Shown in pieces: positions 61,227 to 64,000 of a stretch of 64,000 nucleotides of DNA; the first letter of the stretch is position 1, and every line of letters starts with the position of its first letter. Location: contig JAPYUT010000010.1 of the NCBI GenBank assembly GCA_029940475.1, positions 26,950 through 90,949 on the forward strand, read 5' to 3'. This stretch comes from Verrucomicrobiales bacterium. Lineage in GTDB: Bacteria > Verrucomicrobiota > Verrucomicrobiia > Verrucomicrobiales > DEV007. The notes below the pieces were generated by a model. That model was not told the origin of the DNA. It ran no database searches and was given only the letters and a program-made list of their open reading frames with translations. The translations under genes were made by a program, and so were the position numbers.

Positions 61227-62255
61227 TTAAACTCCGGCAGTGGTGACTTTCTTCAGAAAACTGAGCTCACTAAGGACTTTCCCCGCCCCCTCGGCCACGG
61301 CGCTCAGGGGATCATCGGCAATGTGCGCCGGAACACCCGTCTGATCCATTAAATACTGGTCTAGGCCCTTCAGGAGGGCTCCCCCTCCAGCCAGGACAAT
61401 GCCGCGATCACAAAGATCAGCCGCCAACTCAGGCGGGCAATTTTCCAGGGTGGTCCGCACTGAATTAATAATTGCCGCCAGCGGCTCCGACATCGCCTCG
61501 CGAATTTCAACGGATGTCACTGGAACTGTTTTAGGCAGTCCTTCAACAAGGTCACGCCCCTTAACGTCCATGCTCACCTCATTCTCGACAGGACATGCCG
61601 ACCCGATTTGTATCTTGACAGTCTCGGCAGTCGGTTCGCCGATCATCAGGTTGTAGACGCGCTTCATGTAGGCAATGATTGAGCGGTCAAGCGCATCGCC
61701 GGCAACACGGACGCTCTGCTTTGCCACCATTCCTGACAATGAAATTACCGCCACCTCGGTAGTGCCTCCGCCAATGTCCACAATCATGTTGCCGCTGGCA
61801 TCCTGTATCGGCATCCCTACCCCGATCGCGGCAGCCATCGGCTCTTCTATCAGGTAAACCTCGGATGCACCTGACTGACTGACAGAATCCTTCACTGCAC
61901 GCTTCTCAACTTCAGTAATGCCTGAGGGAACAGCAACAACCACTCGTGTCCGGGAGGAACGTCGACGCGGCTGGATCTTATGTATAAAATACTTAAGCAT
62001 GGCCTCTGTGATCTCAAAGTCAGCGATCACGCCGTCCTTCAGCGGACGTATTGCGGAAATGTTTCCTGGCGTGCGACCAAGCATCCTCTTGGCATCATCA
62101 CCGACAGCAAGCACCTCACTCGTCCCGGTCTTGACGGCAACCACTGATGGTTCACGCAACACAATCCCCTCATCCTTTAGATAAACCAGAGTATTTGCCG
62201 TCCCTAGATCAATTCCTATATCGGTAGCAAAGAAGCCAAATAGTCTGCGAAACAT
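61227..62255 (-). CDS. mreB: Rod shape-determining protein MreB
   Basis: This 342-residue actin-like ATPase has phosphate-1 DIGIDLGTANTLVYLKDEG, connect-1 VDIGGGTTEVAVISL, phosphate-2 and the adenosine segment GIVLAGGGALLKGL. The length is standard for MreB. It polymerises on the membrane and positions the wall-elongation machine. It is first in the mreB-mreC-mreD-mrdA-rng run. The 245-base gap upstream should contain the operon promoter; I found no convincing -35/-10 pair there. Confidence 0.96.
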   Translation of the reverse strand: MFRRLFGFFATDIGIDLGTANTLVYLKDEGIVLREPSVVAVKTGTSEVLAVGDDAKRMLGRTPGNISAIRPLKDGVIADFEITEAMLKYFIHKIQPRRRSSRTRVVVAVPSGITEVEKRAVKDSVSQSGASEVYLIEEPMAAAIGVGMPIQDASGNMIVDIGGGTTEVAVISLSGMVAKQSVRVAGDALDRSIIAYMKRVYNLMIGEPTAETVKIQIGSACPVENEVSMDVKGRDLVEGLPKTVPVTSVEIREAMSEPLAAIINSVRTTLENCPPELAADLCDRGIVLAGGGALLKGLDQYLMDQTGVPAHIADDPLSAVAEGAGKVLSELSFLKKVTTAGV

Positions 62256-62468
62256 TCTTTAAATCGTAATTTCTCCAGAGAGAGCCCTTAAATACGAGAC
62301 GGTTGCCGCATTTCTGTCGAACTCATGAAAATCGTCTATCTTTTCTTATCGACATAGCTTCAGATTCTCCACAAATCCACTTAAGAATACCTAAAAATCA
62401 GCGTCAGCAAAGCAATTGCCCACATCCGCCCAACTCCAAAACAACACAACTTTCATTCTCTCTTGGAG

Positions 62469-62487
62469 AAAAAACATGAAAATCATG
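62469..62487 (-). terminator. Weak terminator-like hairpin after rfbD
   Basis: On the minus strand CATGA and TCATG (62475-62487) form a 5-bp stem with a three-base loop, followed directly by six Ts (62469-62474). It begins 13 bases after the rfbD stop. The stem is AT-rich and short, so terminator strength is doubtful. If it works, it separates rfbD from mreB. Confidence 0.35.
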
Positions 62488-62500
62488 CGCAACCTGTTGA

Positions 62501-63367
62501 TTACGTGGAAACAAAACGCTTTACGTAATCAGTGACGGCCTCCTGCCAGGGACGCGGACGCCTGCCACAGATCTCCGTCAAGCGATCCACTGACATTGAA
62601 GTATACTTTGGGCGAGCAGCCTGAAATCCCATTTCCTCAAGCGAAATTGCATCAACCCGCTGAGTGCGTAAAGGCAGTCCGCAGGCAGCGGCAACATCAA
62701 TACCCACCTGCGCATACTCCTGCCAACTGCACGACCCACTGTTACACATGTTGAGCAATCCTCCTGCCCAGGGACGCTTAATGAGGAGTGAAACAATCTC
62801 TGCAAGATCATTACTGAAGGTCGGGCTTGAATACTTGTCGGCAATGGCGTTGACCTGTTCAAACTCCATCGCCCTTGCGATGATCGAGTCGAGAAAGCTT
62901 GGCCTGTCGGGACCAAATACCCACGCAACCCGCGCCACTATAAAATCTTCTGATACTGCCAACACCGCGCGCTCCCCCTCAGCCTTGGACAATCCGTATA
63001 CTCCAAGCGGATTAATTGAGTCGCTTTCTTTTCTCGGTTCAGGATCCTTGCCGTCAAAGACATAATCCGTCCCGAAGTGTATCATTCGGGCACCTTTGCT
63101 CTTGGCAATTTCAGCCATGACCCCGGGGGCAATGGCATTTACTGCCATGGCTTCATCAACATGGTCCTCACAGTAATCAACCTTTGTGAGCGCCGCAGGG
63201 GTAAGCAGCAGGTCGAAATCAAGCCTCCCAAGCATATTGCGAATCGTCGCGGGATCTGTGAGGTCAAGCTCTTTGCGCCTCAAGCCGGTGACATCATGTT
63301 CTGAGCCCAGTTCACGCGCAAGCGCTCCGCCAAGGCGCCCTCCACTTCCTACTACAACTATTTTCAC
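62501..63367 (-). CDS. rfbD: dTDP-4-dehydrorhamnose reductase
   Basis: This 288-residue SDR-fold enzyme catalyses the last step to dTDP-L-rhamnose. It has KIVVVGSGGRLGGALA at the N-terminus, the catalytic YxxxK as Y124-G-L-S-K128 and the GTDYVFDGK segment (99-107) characteristic of RfbD. NAIADKYSSPTFSNDLA near 170 is also typical. The other rml genes are absent here. It stands upstream of the mre operon on the same strand with 245 bases between. It supports a rhamnose-containing surface glycan. SpsK-like homologs with the same fold are an alternative. Confidence 0.86.
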   Translation of the reverse strand: MKIVVVGSGGRLGGALARELGSEHDVTGLRRKELDLTDPATIRNMLGRLDFDLLLTPAALTKVDYCEDHVDEAMAVNAIAPGVMAEIAKSKGARMIHFGTDYVFDGKDPEPRKESDSINPLGVYGLSKAEGERAVLAVSEDFIVARVAWVFGPDRPSFLDSIIARAMEFEQVNAIADKYSSPTFSNDLAEIVSLLIKRPWAGGLLNMCNSGSCSWQEYAQVGIDVAAACGLPLRTQRVDAISLEEMGFQAARPKYTSMSVDRLTEICGRRPRPWQEAVTDYVKRFVST

Positions 63368-63433
63368 GAATCGACTAATTTGGGTTTAATGCTTTAAATA
63401 GATGAACCTTCAGCTGAAGGCGACCCCCAAATT

Positions 63434-63778
63434 GTGAAAGAGGAGAAAATTTACTACGACTGTCAAAACTGCGGCAACTGCTGCCGCTGGCCAGGAGAGG
63501 TGCCGGTGGGAACGCATGAGATATCCAGGATGGCAGAGCATCTCGGTTGCACGGATGATGATTTCATTGAGCACTTCACCAGGTTGCGCAAATCCCGGTC
63601 AGGACTCACCCTCGCACAGGATGAACAGGGAGCCTGCGTGCTTCTTGAAAACAACTTGTGCCGCGTGCATCCGGTAAAGCCCGCCCAATGCAGCGGCTTC
63701 CCAAATAAGTGGAATTTTCGTGGTTGGCGGCAAATCTGCGAAGCTGTCCCCCGTTACGCTGGCAGGAACCATTCATGA
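63434..63778 (+). CDS. YkgJ-type cysteine-cluster protein
   Basis: This 114-residue protein has a CxxCxxCC cluster at 10-17 (CQNCGNCC) and later cysteines in ACVLLENNLCRVHPVKPAQCSGFP, the pattern of the YkgJ/zinc- or iron-chelating family. The function of the family is not known in detail; a bound metal or iron-sulfur centre is likely. The start is GTG at 63434, and a possible Shine-Dalgarno cannot be confirmed. It is divergent from rfbD with 66 bases between. The tRNA gene follows after 123 bases. Confidence 0.85.
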   Translation: MKEEKIYYDCQNCGNCCRWPGEVPVGTHEISRMAEHLGCTDDDFIEHFTRLRKSRSGLTLAQDEQGACVLLENNLCRVHPVKPAQCSGFPNKWNFRGWRQICEAVPRYAGRNHS

Positions 63779-63901
63779 TCGTGGGACGACCTTAACCAGT
63801 TACACCGTTTTCTTCAGCATAACGACAAAAGAACTACTTGATCCAACCTCAGACACAATGCAGAATTGGCACCTGTTTTCATGTCGCAAGACATCACCTT
63901 T

Positions 63902-63985
<84 letters not shown>

Positions 63986-64000
63986 CTTTCTTTCTCAACG

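Noticed and set aside
62256..62500. Promoter or riboswitch upstream of mreB
   Set aside because: No convincing -35/-10 pair and no recognisable riboswitch fold was found; only the weak hairpin after rfbD is listed.

Overview
The window looks like a chromosomal stretch of a Gram-negative bacterium of the Planctomycetes-Verrucomicrobia-Chlamydiae group, most likely a verrucomicrobium. The reasons are a DUF1549/DUF1553 protein followed by a Tat-exported DUF1501 protein (a pair typical of that group), together with a full mreBCD-mrdA wall-elongation set and outer-membrane genes (lptE, hldD, lnt, a BamD-like TPR protein) that point away from classical planctomycetes. This placement is inference from gene content. 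No phage, IS element, integrase, CRISPR array or rRNA was seen. Genes are tightly packed: half of the twelve convergent pairs overlap at their stop codons, and almost no start has a Shine-Dalgarno sequence.

Layout. 0-9.9 kb: 3' part of thiH with thiS (thiamine thiazole synthesis), an AI-2E-family membrane protein, a small membrane protein, an RlmD-type rRNA methyltransferase, a coupled three-gene unit on the minus strand (SAF/NAD oxidoreductase, FAD oxidoreductase, DUF423 protein), and a divergent D-2-hydroxyacid dehydrogenase with an MFS transporter. 9.9-15.3 kb: class IV aminotransferase, EamA transporter, two tandem paralogous GT4 glycosyltransferases and obgE. 15.3-24.3 kb: a PhoD-like secreted phosphatase, BamD-like and LptE-like outer-membrane assembly genes, rsmI, a 1160-residue exported helical-repeat protein and an alpha/beta hydrolase. 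24.3-31.7 kb: hldD (LPS heptose), a secreted trypsin-like protease, a Ca/Na antiporter, hrpB, two tandem tatA-type genes and a secreted EEP-family nuclease/phosphatase.

31.7-34.4 kb is the most unusual part. A PAS/ATPase sensor protein lacks its phospho-acceptor histidine. It is cut from an in-frame receiver domain by a single TGA, and the receiver has no start codon of its own. Facing it is a response regulator with an excisionase-type DNA-binding domain at its N-terminus. 34.4-39.1 kb holds a class V aminotransferase, a coiled-coil membrane protein that resembles MreC in layout, and ileS. 39.1-47.6 kb is an accessory cluster: aldo/keto reductase, zinc alcohol dehydrogenase, SDR, an exported laminin-G-like protein, DUF1549/DUF1553 and DUF1501. 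It is probably for uptake or oxidation of a sugar or sugar derivative (inference). 47.7-55.6 kb: an ABC-F ATPase, hisD, an RlmI-like methyltransferase, phosphoglucomutase and lnt.

55.6-62.3 kb is the cell-shape operon mreB-mreC-mreD-mrdA, followed on the same strand by rng. It is preceded by rfbD (dTDP-rhamnose). The window ends with a YkgJ-type cysteine-cluster protein and a tRNA-Leu whose anticodon reads AAG, an unusual A34 anticodon for a bacterial leucine tRNA. Together the genes cover envelope building (LPS heptose and rhamnose, lipoprotein acylation, OM assembly, wall elongation), translation and rRNA modification, and protein export by the Tat route, with DUF1501 as a likely Tat client.
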